This document shows positions 10,178 to 19,549 of a stretch of DNA of 64,000 nt, piece after piece. Origin of the DNA: Candidatus Streptomyces philanthi. Lineage in GTDB: Bacteria; Actinomycetota; Actinomycetes; Streptomycetales; Streptomycetaceae. Below the pieces are notes generated by a model. The model did no database searches. It was given only the letters and a program-made list of their open reading frames with translations, and was not told where the DNA came from. How positions within the stretch are numbered: the stretch's first letter is position 1; each line of letters opens with the position of its first letter. Position numbers and translations under genes: made by a program. The DNA is taken from NCBI GenBank assembly GCA_018114805.1, contig CP073042.1:3968001-4032000 (forward strand), in the 5' to 3' direction.

Positions 10178-10332
10178 CCGGCGCCTGGCACGGCCGGCCG
10201 GCGACCCGGGCGGGGAGACCGCGGTCGGGCTCGTGGGCTGGTCGGGCCCGGTGAGGTGGGGCCGGGGCGCGAGGCCCGTGGGGGCTGGGCCCGTGATGCT
10301 GGGCTGTGAGCCCCGTAGGTGACACTGAGCGG

Positions 10333-10900
10333 ATGAGACTCTTCGCAGCCGTGCTGCCACCCGAGGCGGCCACCGCGGAACTGGCCTCGGCCGTCGCCCC
10401 GTTGCACGACCTGCCCGGCGCGGACCGGCTGACCTGGAGCGCCCGTGCGAACTGGCACTTCACCCTCGCCTTCTACGGTGACGTGGACCCCTTGCACCCT
10501 GCCCGAGCTGTACACTCGCCTCGGCCGCGCCGCGCACCGCAACGGCGACTTCCAGCTCCGCTTCCAGGGCGCCGGCACCTTCGGTGGCCGGGCCCTATGG
10601 GCCGGCGCGTCCGGCGGCCTGCCCCCGATGCGCCGGCTGGCCGACTCGGCGTCGGCGGCGGCCCGCCGTGCCGGCGTCGCGATGACCGAACACCGCGCAT
10701 ACACGCCGCACCTCACCCTGGCCCGCGACCGCACCGGCGCCGCCGACCTGCCCCGCTACGCCGCCGCCCTCGCCGACTTCGCGGGCCGCCCATGGCGCGC
10801 CGCCCGGCTCAGCCTGGTCCGCAGCAACCTTCCCGACCAGGGCGTCCCCGGCGCCCAGCCCCGCTACGAGACGCTGACGTCCTGGCCACTGGGGGAGTGA
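10333..10900 (+). pseudogene. thpR: 2'-5' RNA ligase family / RNA 2',3'-cyclic phosphodiesterase (frameshifted)
   Basis: A cytosolic 2H phosphoesterase of the LigT/ThpR family. Both HxT catalytic motifs are visible: WHFTLAFYG in the first half and YTPHLTLARDR in the second, about 80 residues apart as expected. A single-base shift near 10495 separates them. Repaired length is ~188 aa, normal for ThpR. The start at 10333 gives MRLFAAVLPP, the usual N-terminus. Confidence 0.85.
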
Positions 10901-10982
10901 CCGGGCCGCCCGGTACGCGACGGCCGCCCACCGACCTTGGGTCGGTCACCGCGCCGTCCGGGGCTCGGGTTAACCTCGGAAC

Positions 10983-11069
10983 GTGGACCCGAAAATGAGA
11001 AGCCTGATCGTGAGCGGCACGTTCATCCTGCTGCTCGTGGTGGTGGCGGTGGCGGCGTTCGTGGGCTGA
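10983..11069 (+). CDS. Single-pass small membrane protein (28 aa)
   Basis: A GTG-started 28-codon reading frame encodes VDPKMRSLIVSG followed by a hydrophobic helix TFILLLVVVAVAAFVG. Third positions are G/C-biased. Short single-helix proteins of this kind are conserved in Streptomyces but I cannot assign a function; an internal ATG at 10995 is an alternative start. Next to it lies the convergent type VII-like operon. Confidence 0.45.
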   Translation: MDPKMRSLIVSGTFILLLVVVAVAAFVG

Positions 11070-11132
11070 CGCCCGCTGGTGACGACGCCCTTGCCCGCCC
11101 TCCTGGGCTCGTTCCGGCGTGGGCCGCTGCGG

Positions 11133-11762
11133 CTAATGGATCTTGACCGGGCCTTCGGGGAGCTTGTCGGCGTTGGGGCACTTGAGCCAGTCGCGAGTGA
11201 TCTCGCGAGCTACGGCTGCCGTGAAGGTGGCCACCTTGTCATCGCCTTCGACGGGCTTTGCCTGGGGCGGAGTAGAGTTGGTGTCGGGGCGATTCACGGT
11301 CGAACTCACCCCGACAACTACCCGTTGCGTTTCATGCTTGAAGGTGCACGGGACGTGGAGTCGTATAGAATGTTCCCTCGGCATGTACCCGTAGGCTGAA
11401 CCCAGGGAGATGGGTACGCCTTTGCGTTCGATGGTCTGGCGAGGGTATTGATAGGCCGGAACGGCTTCGACCGTTATGAGTACTTCCCTGCTCTTGGTGC
11501 TCAAGTTGCAATGCCCTATGTCGTAGAGTTTGTCAAAGAACAGCGTCTCTTCCTTGAGTTCCCCGTCCCGAGTGGGCAGCAGCGGTTCGACCTGGGCTCC
11601 TGAAACACGCCCCTCGCAGACTCGCTCGGGTACATTCGTGACGTTGTCTGCTGCCTATGGGCTAGTGGTGAGCCACCACGCTCCGACGCCTGCGGAAAGC
11701 ACAAGCGCTGTGAGCGTTGAAATGCCAGCCGGGTACCTGAGTGAGGCGAGCCCATCGCGCAT
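11133..11762 (-). pseudogene. Membrane-anchored protein of the type VII-like operon (in-frame TAG)
   Basis: Read from an ATG whose A is shared with the TGA of the preceding gene (TGATG, translational coupling). The predicted ~209-aa product starts with MRDGLASLRYPAGI and a single membrane helix (STLTALVLSAGVGAWWLTT), then an extracytoplasmic domain with a few Cys (VCEGRV, IGHC, VPCTF, WLKCP). A TAG at 11655-11657 directly follows the helix; everything before and after is one frame. Without readthrough only the part from the TTG at 11504 would be made. GC is lower than the surroundings. No known domain recognised; the context suggests a secretion-associated or immunity-like partner of the large upstream protein. 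Confidence 0.6.
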
Positions 11763-14038
11763 CACCGGGTCTTCCCGTCCGCGAAACCGGTGTTGACGGA
11801 ATGGAACATGACGTCGGCTGCCTGGCCTCCCGGTGTCCCCGGTGCCGTCGAGATTCTTTCTTGCTTGGCCGCATCGATAAATGCTTGCTTCATGGCCTTT
11901 GCGGACTGCTGGCGCCCGCTGTCTAGGTAGTCTTTCCTATTCTCTTCGATCAGCTTAGCCGCCTCTTCCTCGTCCTTGGTGTAGTGTTTCAGAACTGCCT
12001 CCTGGGCATTCTCGTAAACCCAGCTGACGGCATCTCCGTAAACGGGAATATGATTCCCCGCCATCTCTGAGAAGCGTCCTGCCCATTTGGCTCCAGTTTC
12101 CAGATTTTCGTTGAACTCTCGAATCTTCTCCACGCTGTCGTCTGCGGCAGCAATGGCATTTCCCTGCCCTACTGCGGCCAAGCTGGCGATGACTGCGCCT
12201 GGCCTTGTCGTCAGATCCGCAGTGGTAGTAATGGACTTCTCCCCGCGATCTCCTAGGGCAGAGCTTATAGCTTCAGTGGTCACGGCCTGCTCGGCATGAG
12301 TGATGGTTGCGTACGCCTTAGGGTCTTCGGCGGTAGCCTGAAGGAATTTGGCCAGGGAACTCTCGTTACTCAGCTCATCGAAGTTCGCGCGGGCTCCTGC
12401 GGGCTCGAAGTATCCGCTGGAGTCCTCTCCCGCGAACGCCCGCTGGATATCATGCATGTACTCCGCTGACATGTTCCCCAGGCTCGGAGCGAGTGCCGCG
12501 AGGCTCCCGTCGTGCTTGAGTGAACCGGGGTCGGCGCCCAGCTCCTGCACCACTCTCGTGAAGAGATCCGCCTGCTCCCGCGTATGCGGCTTCAGCGGCC
12601 CCTCGTCCCCGTACGCTCGCCCCGTCGTGGCGGACTCCAGCGCGTGGCCCAGCGCCTGCTTGGCCGGGGCGCGGCTTTCGTCGTCCGGGTCGGTGAGGCC
12701 GCTGGTCTTGTCGGGGAGCCAATCGCGGCCCTTGTCCTCGCTGAGGAAGAAGTCCAGGTTGCTCAGCCGCTTCAGGTCGCTGTCGCCGCCGCCGGTGGAG
12801 CCGTTGAAGAAGGCGGTGGAGGCTTCGGGGCTGTGGCCGAATGCCTCCAGGAGGCCGGTCATCGGGTCCCAACCCGGGCTCTTCTCGTCGGCAAGGTTGA
12901 GGCCGAAGTGTTGGTCGCCCTGGTGCGGGTCGGGCACCGGCCAGGTTCCGCCCTCGCGTTCCAGGGTGACCATGTGCTGGGCGATGGGGTTGAGGAAGCT
13001 CTTGTCGTAGTCGCCGTTCCGCAACAGGGAGGCGAGTGCCTGGTAGCCGACGGGTTGGGCGTGGTCGAGGCCGACGTCCAGTGGTCGCGTTCCCACCTTC
13101 TTCAGCTTGTTGATCCACGCCTTGCCCAGGTACGTGCGGTCCTCGCGGAACGACGTGTGGGGGTTGTCCTTGCCGGTGGGGGGATCGGTCGCCGTGGCCA
13201 GGGCCAGGCCCATGTCCTCCTGGATGCTCTGGGCCAGTTCCAGTCGGGTCCTGTCGTCACCCGACGACGCGTCTATGGACAACTGGGCCTGGAACCGCAG
13301 CGCGTCCTCGGCGCCCATCTCGCGGTAGAACCCGACCGCGAACTCCGGGTCCTTCGCGCTGCCCTGCAAGAGCGTGCGGAACTCGGCCAGTTCCTTGGTG
13401 CTCAGCTCCTCGCCCTTCTCGTGCAGGGAGAGGCTCTTCCGGGTGAGTTGCACGGTGCGTTCGCGCTGGACGTCGTCCAGCGAGTCGTACTTCGCGTGGC
13501 CAAAGTCGTGGCTGTCGCCGCCGTGAATCCTCCCCAGCGCACGGGTCACCGAGCCGTCGATCTCGACGGCCTGCGCGATGAGCGAGTTGATCTGCTCTTC
13601 CAGCGCGTTGAGGTATTCGACCTGGTCCGGCTTGAGTGTGGTCTTCTCGCCGGACCTGTCCACGTACTGACAGGTGGCGGTCGAGCCGGGGCCGCCCGAC
13701 ACCAGGATGCCGTGCTTCTTGGCGTCCACGTCCACGGCCTTCTTCAGGGCCTTCTGGACCGCCGTCAGGTCCTGGTGGGCGTCGCGCAGCATGCTCCAGA
13801 TGCTTGTGGCCTGGGCGTGCGCGTCGCGGAACCCGGCGGCGGTGGCACGGACGAAGGGGCGGGTGACGCCGGCGTTCACCCCTTCCCAGCGGGCCGCGTC
13901 GGACTGGCGGACCATGCCGTCCGAGGCGTCGGTGGCCAGTGTGGCGAGTTGGTCCACCATCTCCTTCCAGTCCTTGGCCGCCGACCCGAGGCTGGATAAG
14001 GAGACTTGGTAGAGGTCGTCGTACGTCAGCCCTGCCAT
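11762..14038 (-). CDS. DUF6571-like protein, probable WXG-type VII secretion substrate
   Basis: An intact 758-aa protein. The N-terminal ~100 residues form a long alpha-helical hairpin typical of WXG100/ESX-like proteins (LYQVSLSSLGSAAKDWKEMVD, then RWEGVNAGVTRPFV with a W-x-G). The large middle and C-terminal parts are helical and fit the DUF6571 family from Streptomyces, whose function is undescribed. There is no signal peptide, as expected for T7SS cargo. The downstream gene overlaps by TGATG and an ESX-like small gene lies upstream. The 3' third (11.8-12.6 kb) is visibly less GC-rich than the 5' part, suggesting a separately acquired C-terminal module. Confidence 0.7.
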   Translation of the reverse strand: MAGLTYDDLYQVSLSSLGSAAKDWKEMVDQLATLATDASDGMVRQSDAARWEGVNAGVTRPFVRATAAGFRDAHAQATSIWSMLRDAHQDLTAVQKALKKAVDVDAKKHGILVSGGPGSTATCQYVDRSGEKTTLKPDQVEYLNALEEQINSLIAQAVEIDGSVTRALGRIHGGDSHDFGHAKYDSLDDVQRERTVQLTRKSLSLHEKGEELSTKELAEFRTLLQGSAKDPEFAVGFYREMGAEDALRFQAQLSIDASSGDDRTRLELAQSIQEDMGLALATATDPPTGKDNPHTSFREDRTYLGKAWINKLKKVGTRPLDVGLDHAQPVGYQALASLLRNGDYDKSFLNPIAQHMVTLEREGGTWPVPDPHQGDQHFGLNLADEKSPGWDPMTGLLEAFGHSPEASTAFFNGSTGGGDSDLKRLSNLDFFLSEDKGRDWLPDKTSGLTDPDDESRAPAKQALGHALESATTGRAYGDEGPLKPHTREQADLFTRVVQELGADPGSLKHDGSLAALAPSLGNMSAEYMHDIQRAFAGEDSSGYFEPAGARANFDELSNESSLAKFLQATAEDPKAYATITHAEQAVTTEAISSALGDRGEKSITTTADLTTRPGAVIASLAAVGQGNAIAAADDSVEKIREFNENLETGAKWAGRFSEMAGNHIPVYGDAVSWVYENAQEAVLKHYTKDEEEAAKLIEENRKDYLDSGRQQSAKAMKQAFIDAAKQERISTAPGTPGGQAADVMFHSVNTGFADGKTR

Positions 14039-14133
14039 GGTGCGCTCACCTCACGCGTTCTCGTACTTCCGTCTTCTCGTACTCGTCCGTCTTGCCGTGG
14101 CCGTGGCCGTGCGCGAACGTCGCTCTGCCGTGG

Positions 14134-14682
14134 TCAGCGGTAGTGCTGGGCTATGGCCGAGGCCGTCATCGCGCTGCCGTCGCGGTGCGACATGGTGGCG
14201 GCGATCTCCTTGTCCTCGTGCGTGTGGGACTTCTTCGAGAAGTCGAGGTGGTTCGAGATGTGCGCGCACGACTGGAGCAGCGTCCTGACCTGGTCGTCCC
14301 AGATCGCCGACATCGTGGTGAGCGCCTCGCCCAGCGTGAAGTTGTGCGAGGTCAGGGTGGCGGCCGCCGTGGCGGTCGAACCCTTGCCCGCCGCCCCGCG
14401 GGCGATGTCGCCGGCCTTCTTGAGCCGGCCGTGCAGCAGGAACGCCTCGTGGCCGACCCGGCCCAGGTCCTCCTGGCGGACGACGAGCCGGTCGGCGTCG
14501 CCGCCGCCCGCGCTGTTGAGCCGCGTCCGGGTGGCCGCCTCGCTGCGGATCCGGCCCCATTCCTCCTGGAACGACAGGCTTCCCCCACTTCCCCCGGGTC
14601 CCGTAACTCTCGTACGTAGCAGCGTAGTTACCGTCGGGGACGGTAGCAGGGGGAGGGTGACGAACGGTGTACTCGGGGTCAC
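14134..14682 (-). CDS. ESX/WXG100-like helical protein
   Basis: An alpha-helical protein ending IAQHYR. Conserved-looking part: DRLVVRQEDLGRVGHEAFLLHG, LTSHNFTLGEALTTM, then IWDDQVRTLLQSCAHISNHLDF, a W-rich helix as in WXG100 partners. It is followed by the DUF6571 gene after 95 bp, so the pair could be an ESX-like heterodimer and cargo. The start is uncertain: the frame is open to 14682 but homologous-looking sequence begins around LSFQEEWGRI (~14570), where no in-frame ATG/GTG exists, suggesting a CTG start or a lost base. Confidence 0.6.
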   Translation of the reverse strand: MTPSTPFVTLPLLPSPTVTTLLRTRVTGPGGSGGSLSFQEEWGRIRSEAATRTRLNSAGGGDADRLVVRQEDLGRVGHEAFLLHGRLKKAGDIARGAAGKGSTATAAATLTSHNFTLGEALTTMSAIWDDQVRTLLQSCAHISNHLDFSKKSHTHEDKEIAATMSHRDGSAMTASAIAQHYR

Positions 14683-14712
14683 GGTGCGGGAGGGTGGGGC
14701 ACGGCATGACGC

Positions 14713-14750
14713 GGGGCGGGCCCGAGCGGTCGAACGCTCGGGCCCGCCCC
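14713..14750. terminator. Long perfect hairpin terminator
   Basis: A 16-bp perfect stem (GGGGCGGGCCCGAGCG and its complement) with a 6-nt loop, lying past the 3' end of the aldo/keto reductase remnant and upstream of the ESX-like gene. Confidence 0.8.
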
Positions 14751-14768
14751 GTCACGCGGTGTCGCCGG

Positions 14769-15468
14769 TCACCAGGCGAAGGACTCCGGCGCCGGGCCCG
14801 GGAAGATCTCGTCGAGGCCGGTCAGCACCTCGTCGCTCAGCTCCAGCTCGACCGCCCGCAGCGCCGAGGCGAGCTGCTCCGCCGTGCGCGGGCCGACGAT
14901 CGGGCCGGTGACGCCGGGCCGGGTGAGCAGCCAGGCCAGGGCCGCCTCGCCGGGCTCGCTGCCGTGCTGGGCCAACAGGTCCTCGTACGCCTGCACGCGC
15001 TGGCGCACCGCCCGGTCGGCGAGGGTCGTGGCGGCCCGGCGGGAGGCGGTGCGGCCCCCGGCGCCCTCCCGCTCCTTTTGCGGATCGCGCCGCTGAGCAG
15101 CCCGCCGTGCAGCGGCGACCACGGGATGACGCCGAGCCCGTAGTCCCGCGCGGCCGGGATGACCTCCATCTCGGCGGTGTGCTCGGCCAGGTTGTACAGG
15201 CACTGTTCGCTCACCAGGCCGAGCGCACCGCGCCGCCGCGCCGCTCGCCGCCCTCGGCGAACCAGGACCCGATGATCTCCTCCGTACGCCCCTTGTTGGC
15301 GCCCCAGCCGTAGGCGTTGGTGGTGTCGAAGAAGTTGATGCCCGCGTCGAGCGAGGCGCCCATGATCGCGTGGCTGTCCGCCTCGTCGGTCTGCGGACCG
15401 AAGTTCATGGTGCCGAGCACCAGGCGGCTGACCTTGAGACCGGTGTGTCCGAGCTGCGTGTACTTCAT
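14769..15468 (-). pseudogene. Aldo/keto reductase remnant with internal deletion
   Basis: NADPH-dependent oxidoreductase family. The N-terminus is intact (MKYTQLGHTGLKVSRLVLG, with LDAGINFFDTTNAYG carrying the catalytic-region Asp/Tyr), and the C-terminal half has the cofactor region (EAALAWLLTRPGVTGPIVGPR). Roughly 100 residues between IIGSWFAEGG and LGLVSEQCLYN are missing, including the usual catalytic Lys/His region, so the gene is about 300 bp short. Frame changes occur at the junction (~15215) and near 15080. This looks like genuine decay or a mis-assembled deletion, not just base error. Confidence 0.85.
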
Positions 15469-15544
15469 GGAGCCCAGCGAACGCCTTGGAGCGGACTCCA
15501 AGCAAGAGCACCACTCGTCCCACCCGCCCCTCGCGCGCCCCGGG

Positions 15545-16147
15545 CTACTCGGCGTCCGGCGCGGCCCTCGCGCCGCCGCGCTGGCGCGGGTCGATCTCGA
15601 CCGGGAAGGGCACGGCGACCTTGAGCTGTTCGTGGTAGATGCCGGTCACCGCGTACGTGCGCCGGGCGGGTTCGAGTTCGAAGACGTAGACGACGGGCAG
15701 TCCGCGTGCCTCCTCCACCCGCCAGAAGTGCGGGATGCCGGCCCCGGCGTACTTCAGCGGCTTGGACTCGCGGTCCCGGGCCTCGGAGTCGGCGGAGACG
15801 ACCTCGACGGCCAGGACCACGTCGGTGGGCTGGAAGGCCGTCTGGGCCAGGCCGGTGAAGGCATGGTCACATACCACCATCACGTCCGGTTCCTGGCGGT
15901 TGCGCGCGTCGATGGCGATGTTCATTTCCCGGAAGACCATGAGGTCGGGCGGTGCGCTGCGCGTGAGCCGATTCTCCAGCACGCGCATGGTCAGTGTGTG
16001 GAAGGCCGTCTGCGGACTCACGAAAACAAGGCTCCCGTCAATCAGCTCCGTGTGCGGAGGCAGGTTGGGAAGCCGGTCCAGATCGTCGGCGGTGTACCCG
16101 CCCACGGGCGGGCGGGGCCACTCGAGCTGTGGCACGACAGTCATCAT
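15545..16147 (-). CDS. Uma2 family endonuclease-like protein (DUF820)
   Basis: A ~200-aa protein of the PD-(D/E)XK-related Uma2/DUF820 family, abundant in Streptomyces and cyanobacteria; biological role unknown. Visible core: YTADDLDRLPNLPPHTELIDGSL, RQEPDVMVVCDHAF and VLAVEVVSADSEARDRESKPLKY, which carry the putative D...EVxS...K catalytic set. The start is taken at the first of two tandem Met codons; a form four residues longer is possible. It stands alone between the AKR remnant and a divergent secreted-protein gene. Confidence 0.88.
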   Translation of the reverse strand: MMTVVPQLEWPRPPVGGYTADDLDRLPNLPPHTELIDGSLVFVSPQTAFHTLTMRVLENRLTRSAPPDLMVFREMNIAIDARNRQEPDVMVVCDHAFTGLAQTAFQPTDVVLAVEVVSADSEARDRESKPLKYAGAGIPHFWRVEEARGLPVVYVFELEPARRTYAVTGIYHEQLKVAVPFPVEIDPRQRGGARAAPDAE

Positions 16148-16353
16148 CAGTGCTCCCATGATCGGGATTCTTGCCGACCCTTTCAGCGTACCCAGGACGC
16201 CTGTCGCATCTTCCGTCGTACGGGTGGTTTGGTCACTCAGGGTTGACCAAAGGGTGGGTCCGGCGCCCCGGGCGGGGCCGGCGGCGCCCCGGCCGTACGG
16301 GGACTTCGCACGCGCGCCGCGGGCCCGTGCGCGGGGATGGCAGGCTTACGCCC

Positions 16354-17397
16354 ATGGGTTCGCTTGCTCGCGTCGTCACCTGCGCCTTCGCCGCTGTCCT
16401 GGTGGCGCTCCCCGCCGCCCCGTTGGGGTCGGGCCCCGCCGCGTCCGCTTCCGCCGCCGGCGGCGACCGGCCGTCGTCGTTCACGATCCAGGACGAGCGG
16501 ATCACCGAGTCCAGCGGTCTCGCCGCGAGCCGGGCGCACCCCGGCGTGTACTGGACGCACAACGATAGCGACGACGGCCTGTACGTGTACGCCGTGGACG
16601 GTGAGACGGGCCGTACGGTCGCCACCGTGACGCTGCGCGGCATCGGCGATCCGCGCGACGTGGAGGCCATCTCGGTCGGGCCCGACGGCCAGGTCTACGT
16701 GGCGGACATCGGCGACAACATGGGCGGCACCTGGCCCAAGGTGTGGATCTACGCGTTCCCCGAGCCGAAGCGGCTCGCGGACACCACGGTGACCGCGAAG
16801 CAGTGCACGGTGCAATACGCGGACGGGCCTCGGGACGCCGAGGCGATGATGGTGCACCCGAAGACGGGCCGGGTCTACATCGTCAGCAAGCGCGAGGAGG
16901 GCAGCCGGCTCTACGCCGGGCCCGCCAAGCTCTCGACCACCGGCGTCAACCGCTTCGAGCGGGTCGGTGACGTGGACGTGTTGGCGACCGACGGGGCGTT
17001 CTCGCCCGACGGCGCGCACCTGGTGCTGCGCGGCTACTTCGAGTCGGCCCTGTTCGACTGGCGCGACGGCAAGCCGAAGAAGATCGCCGAGCCACGGATG
17101 CCGATCCAGCGGCAGGGCGAGTCGGTGACGTACACCCTGGACGGCGGCACGCTGATGTACGGCACCGAGGGCGAGCACAGCCGGGTCTCGGCGGTGCACC
17201 TCGATGACGAGCAGGTCTCGCCGAAGGTGCGCCGCGAGCGGGAGAAGGACGGCGGGGCCGACGGCGGGAAGGGCGCGCTGGCGGACGGCGACGCGGACGG
17301 TGAGGGCGACTCCGGCAACTACTACCTCGTCGGCGTCCTCCTCGTGGTCTGCGCCGCCCTCGGCATGGCCGTCCGCCGGCTGTTCGGCCGAAGGTGA
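16354..17397 (+). CDS. Secreted beta-propeller-like protein with C-terminal membrane anchor
   Basis: A 347-aa exported protein. The N-terminal signal is VVTCAFAAVLVALPAAPL with cleavage near ASASAAGG. The body has repeated strand-turn units (GPDGQVYVADIGDN, HPKTGRVYIVSKREEG, FSPDGAHLVLRG, YTLDGGTLMYGTEG) typical of a WD40/NHL-like propeller. An acidic Gly/Asp linker leads to a terminal helix (YYLVGVLLVVCAALGMAV) and an Arg tail, so it is probably tethered to the outer membrane face. No catalytic motif. Start ATG at 16354. Confidence 0.75.
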   Translation: MGSLARVVTCAFAAVLVALPAAPLGSGPAASASAAGGDRPSSFTIQDERITESSGLAASRAHPGVYWTHNDSDDGLYVYAVDGETGRTVATVTLRGIGDPRDVEAISVGPDGQVYVADIGDNMGGTWPKVWIYAFPEPKRLADTTVTAKQCTVQYADGPRDAEAMMVHPKTGRVYIVSKREEGSRLYAGPAKLSTTGVNRFERVGDVDVLATDGAFSPDGAHLVLRGYFESALFDWRDGKPKKIAEPRMPIQRQGESVTYTLDGGTLMYGTEGEHSRVSAVHLDDEQVSPKVRREREKDGGADGGKGALADGDADGEGDSGNYYLVGVLLVVCAALGMAVRRLFGRR

Positions 17398-17409
17398 CCC
17401 CGACCAGCC

Positions 17410-17480
17410 CGAACCGACCAGCCGGAGGCGTTCCGCCGCTCGGCGGAGCTGACGGGTCGAACCGACCAGCCGGAGGCGTT
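17410..17480. repeat. Pair of 23-bp direct repeats
   Basis: The same 23-bp sequence (cgaaccgaccagccggaggc + gtt) occurs at 17410-17432 and 17458-17480, flanking a small CCGCCG/CGGCGG hairpin downstream of the propeller gene. No gene lies between 17398 and 17582. Confidence 0.7.
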
Positions 17481-17582
17481 GTCCGCCCGGTCAGGCCGCC
17501 GTCAGGTCGGGTCGTCGTGGGGTGCCCCGTCGGGGCCCGTGTGTTCGGCGCCGCCGTCCGTCGGCTGCCGCAGCCGCAGTTC

Positions 17583-18001
17583 TTAGTGGAGCGTGCGGAC
17601 CCGCTTCGCCCGGTGCAGCAGCGGCACCAGGACGCCGTGCGTGAGCGGGTACTTGCGCGCCAGCAGGCGGGCCGCGCGCGCGTTCTCCGGGCTGTCCGGG
17701 TCGAGGAGCCGGGCGTGGGCGGGGGTGGCCGGGCCGGTCGGGACGCCCCGGGTGGTGGAGGGGGCGAGGGTCACCCGGGGGTCGTGGCGCAGCCGCCGCA
17801 CCTTCCAGGCCATGCCGCGTAGGTACGGACGTACGCGTGGTCGCCGTCCACGGCGATGTGCACCGGCGTGCCGACCTGCGTCCCGTCCCGCTTGTACGTG
17901 GTGAGCAGCACGGTCTTCTGCCGGACGTACGGCGCGAGCCCGGGGCCTGGCTGGTCGGGGCGCCGGCCGGGCGGTCGGGGGGTGTGGGTCATACGGTCCA
18001 T
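17583..18001 (-). pseudogene. PPOX-class F420-dependent oxidoreductase (frameshifted)
   Basis: A small split-barrel flavin/F420-binding protein. The first part holds YVRQKTVLLTTYKRDGTQVG and VDGDHAYVRTY; the second, one frame over, holds AWKVRRLRHDPRVTLAPSTTRGVP and RARLLARKYP-type ending, matching the family's order. The shift is near 17822. Repaired length is ~137 aa, normal. Substrate cannot be inferred. Confidence 0.8.
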
Positions 18002-18112
18002 GAAGGCACGGCCCGGCGCGCGCGGCGCGCCCGACGCGTCGACACGCCCCCGCCCAGCCGACGGCCCCCACCCAGCCCACGCCGCACCGCTCCCGCCCGG
18101 AGGGCGGTGTGC

Positions 18113-18150
18113 GTGAGCCCCGCTCGGCGGCGGTGCCGGGCGGGGCTCAC
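18113..18150. terminator. Hairpin terminator after serC
   Basis: Perfect 11-bp stem GTGAGCCCCGC / GCGGGGCTCAC with a 16-nt loop, about 35 bp beyond the serC stop. Confidence 0.75.
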
Positions 18151-18185
18151 GGGTGGACAGCGGTGGCGGGTGGGCCCGCCGGGGG

Positions 18186-19304
18186 TCAGAGCTTCTCGAT
18201 GACGTGGTCCACGCAAGCCGTCAGGGCCTCGACGTCCGCCGGGTCCACGGACGGGAACATGGCGACGCGGAGCTGGTTGCGGCCCAGCTTGCGGTAGGGC
18301 TCGGTGTCCACGATCCCGTTGGCCCGCAGCACCTTGGCGACAGCGGCGGCGTCGACGCTGTCGGCGAAGTCGATGGTGCCGACGACCTGGGAGCGCTGCG
18401 CCGGCTCGGCGACGAACGGCGACGCGTACGAGGACTTCTCCGCCCACCCGTACAGGCGGGACGAGGAATCGGCGGTGCGCCGCACGGCCCAGTCGAGGCC
18501 GCCCTGCCCGTTGATCCAGTCGAGCTGGTCGGCGAGGAGGAAGAGGGTGGCGAGCGCCGGGGTGTTGTACGTCTGGTTCTTGAGCGAGTTGTCGATCGCG
18601 GTCGGCAGCGAGAAGAACTCGGGCACGTACCGCCCCGAGCCGTGCACGCCCGCGGCGCGCTCCAGGGCGGCGGGCGAGAACGCCGCCAGCCACAGGCCGC
18701 CGTCCGCCGCGAACGACTTCTGCGGCGCGAAGTAGTAGACGTCGGTCTCGGTGATGTCGACGGGCAGGCCGCCGGCGCCGGAGGTCGCGTCCACCAGGAC
18801 GAGCGCTCCGTCGTCGGCCCCGGCGACCCGGCGCAGCGGCGCTGCCACACCGGTCGAGGTCTCGTTGTGGGTGAGGGCGTAGACGTCCACGCCCTCCTCG
18901 GCGACCGGCTCCGGGTGGGTGCCGGGGTCCGAGTTGATCACGGTGGGCTCGCCCAGCCACGGGGCGAGCTTGGCGGCCTTGGCGAACTTCGACGAGAACT
19001 CGCCGAAGGTCAGGTGCTGTGAGATGCGCTCGATCAGGCCATGGGTCGCTATGTCCCAGAAGGCGGTGGTGCCCCCGTTGCCCAGGATTACCTCGTACCC
19101 GTCGGGCAGCGAGAAGAGTTCGCGCACGCCTGCGCTGACCCGGCCCACCAGGTCCTTGACCGGCGGCTGCCGATGTGAGGTGCCCAGCAGCGAGGTGCCG
19201 GTGGCGGCCAGGGCGCTGAGCGCCTCCGTGCGCACCTTGGAGGGGCCCGAGCCGAAGCGTCCGTCGGCGGGCTTGATGTCAGCAGGAATCTGGATCTCAG
19301 CCAC
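18186..19304 (-). CDS. serC: Phosphoserine transaminase
   Basis: A PLP-dependent enzyme converting 3-phosphohydroxypyruvate and glutamate to phosphoserine and 2-oxoglutarate in serine biosynthesis; cytosolic. The intact 372-aa protein is of the actinobacterial SerC type. Seen: N-terminal IKPADGRFGSGPSKVR (phosphate-binding region), THNETSTGV, VDATSGAGGLPVDI with the PLP-pairing Asp, and the Schiff-base Lys in YYFAPQKSFAADGG. It is monocistronic, with a terminator downstream. It is one of the few core genes here without disruption. Confidence 0.97.
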   Translation of the reverse strand: MAEIQIPADIKPADGRFGSGPSKVRTEALSALAATGTSLLGTSHRQPPVKDLVGRVSAGVRELFSLPDGYEVILGNGGTTAFWDIATHGLIERISQHLTFGEFSSKFAKAAKLAPWLGEPTVINSDPGTHPEPVAEEGVDVYALTHNETSTGVAAPLRRVAGADDGALVLVDATSGAGGLPVDITETDVYYFAPQKSFAADGGLWLAAFSPAALERAAGVHGSGRYVPEFFSLPTAIDNSLKNQTYNTPALATLFLLADQLDWINGQGGLDWAVRRTADSSSRLYGWAEKSSYASPFVAEPAQRSQVVGTIDFADSVDAAAVAKVLRANGIVDTEPYRKLGRNQLRVAMFPSVDPADVEALTACVDHVIEKL

Positions 19305-19549
19305 GGGCGAAGCCTAATCCGTTACGCCCCACGTGCTAGAGGGCGGTCCACCGTATGAGACCAGGTGAGCACCGTTCGCGATCAGAGGTGACCGGATACG
19401 GGCCGGATCAGGCTGAATATGCCCCTGGAATGGTGTCGGTTTTCGGGCGCCCTGGCGGACGCCGGCGCCGGGCCAGCACGCGGGGCGACCCCGGGCCGCA
19501 CACGGCGACGAGGCCGGGCCCGCGTGCGGCGACGAGGTCGGGCCGGGGC

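Noticed and set aside
8555..10360. Large minus-strand frame opposite the MFS gene
   Set aside because: Arg/Gly/Gln-rich shadow with no ribosome site; the plus-strand MFS is clear.
12584..13999. 471-codon plus-strand frame opposite the DUF6571 gene
   Set aside because: Composition of an antisense shadow (Val/Gly/Arg-rich), no domain.
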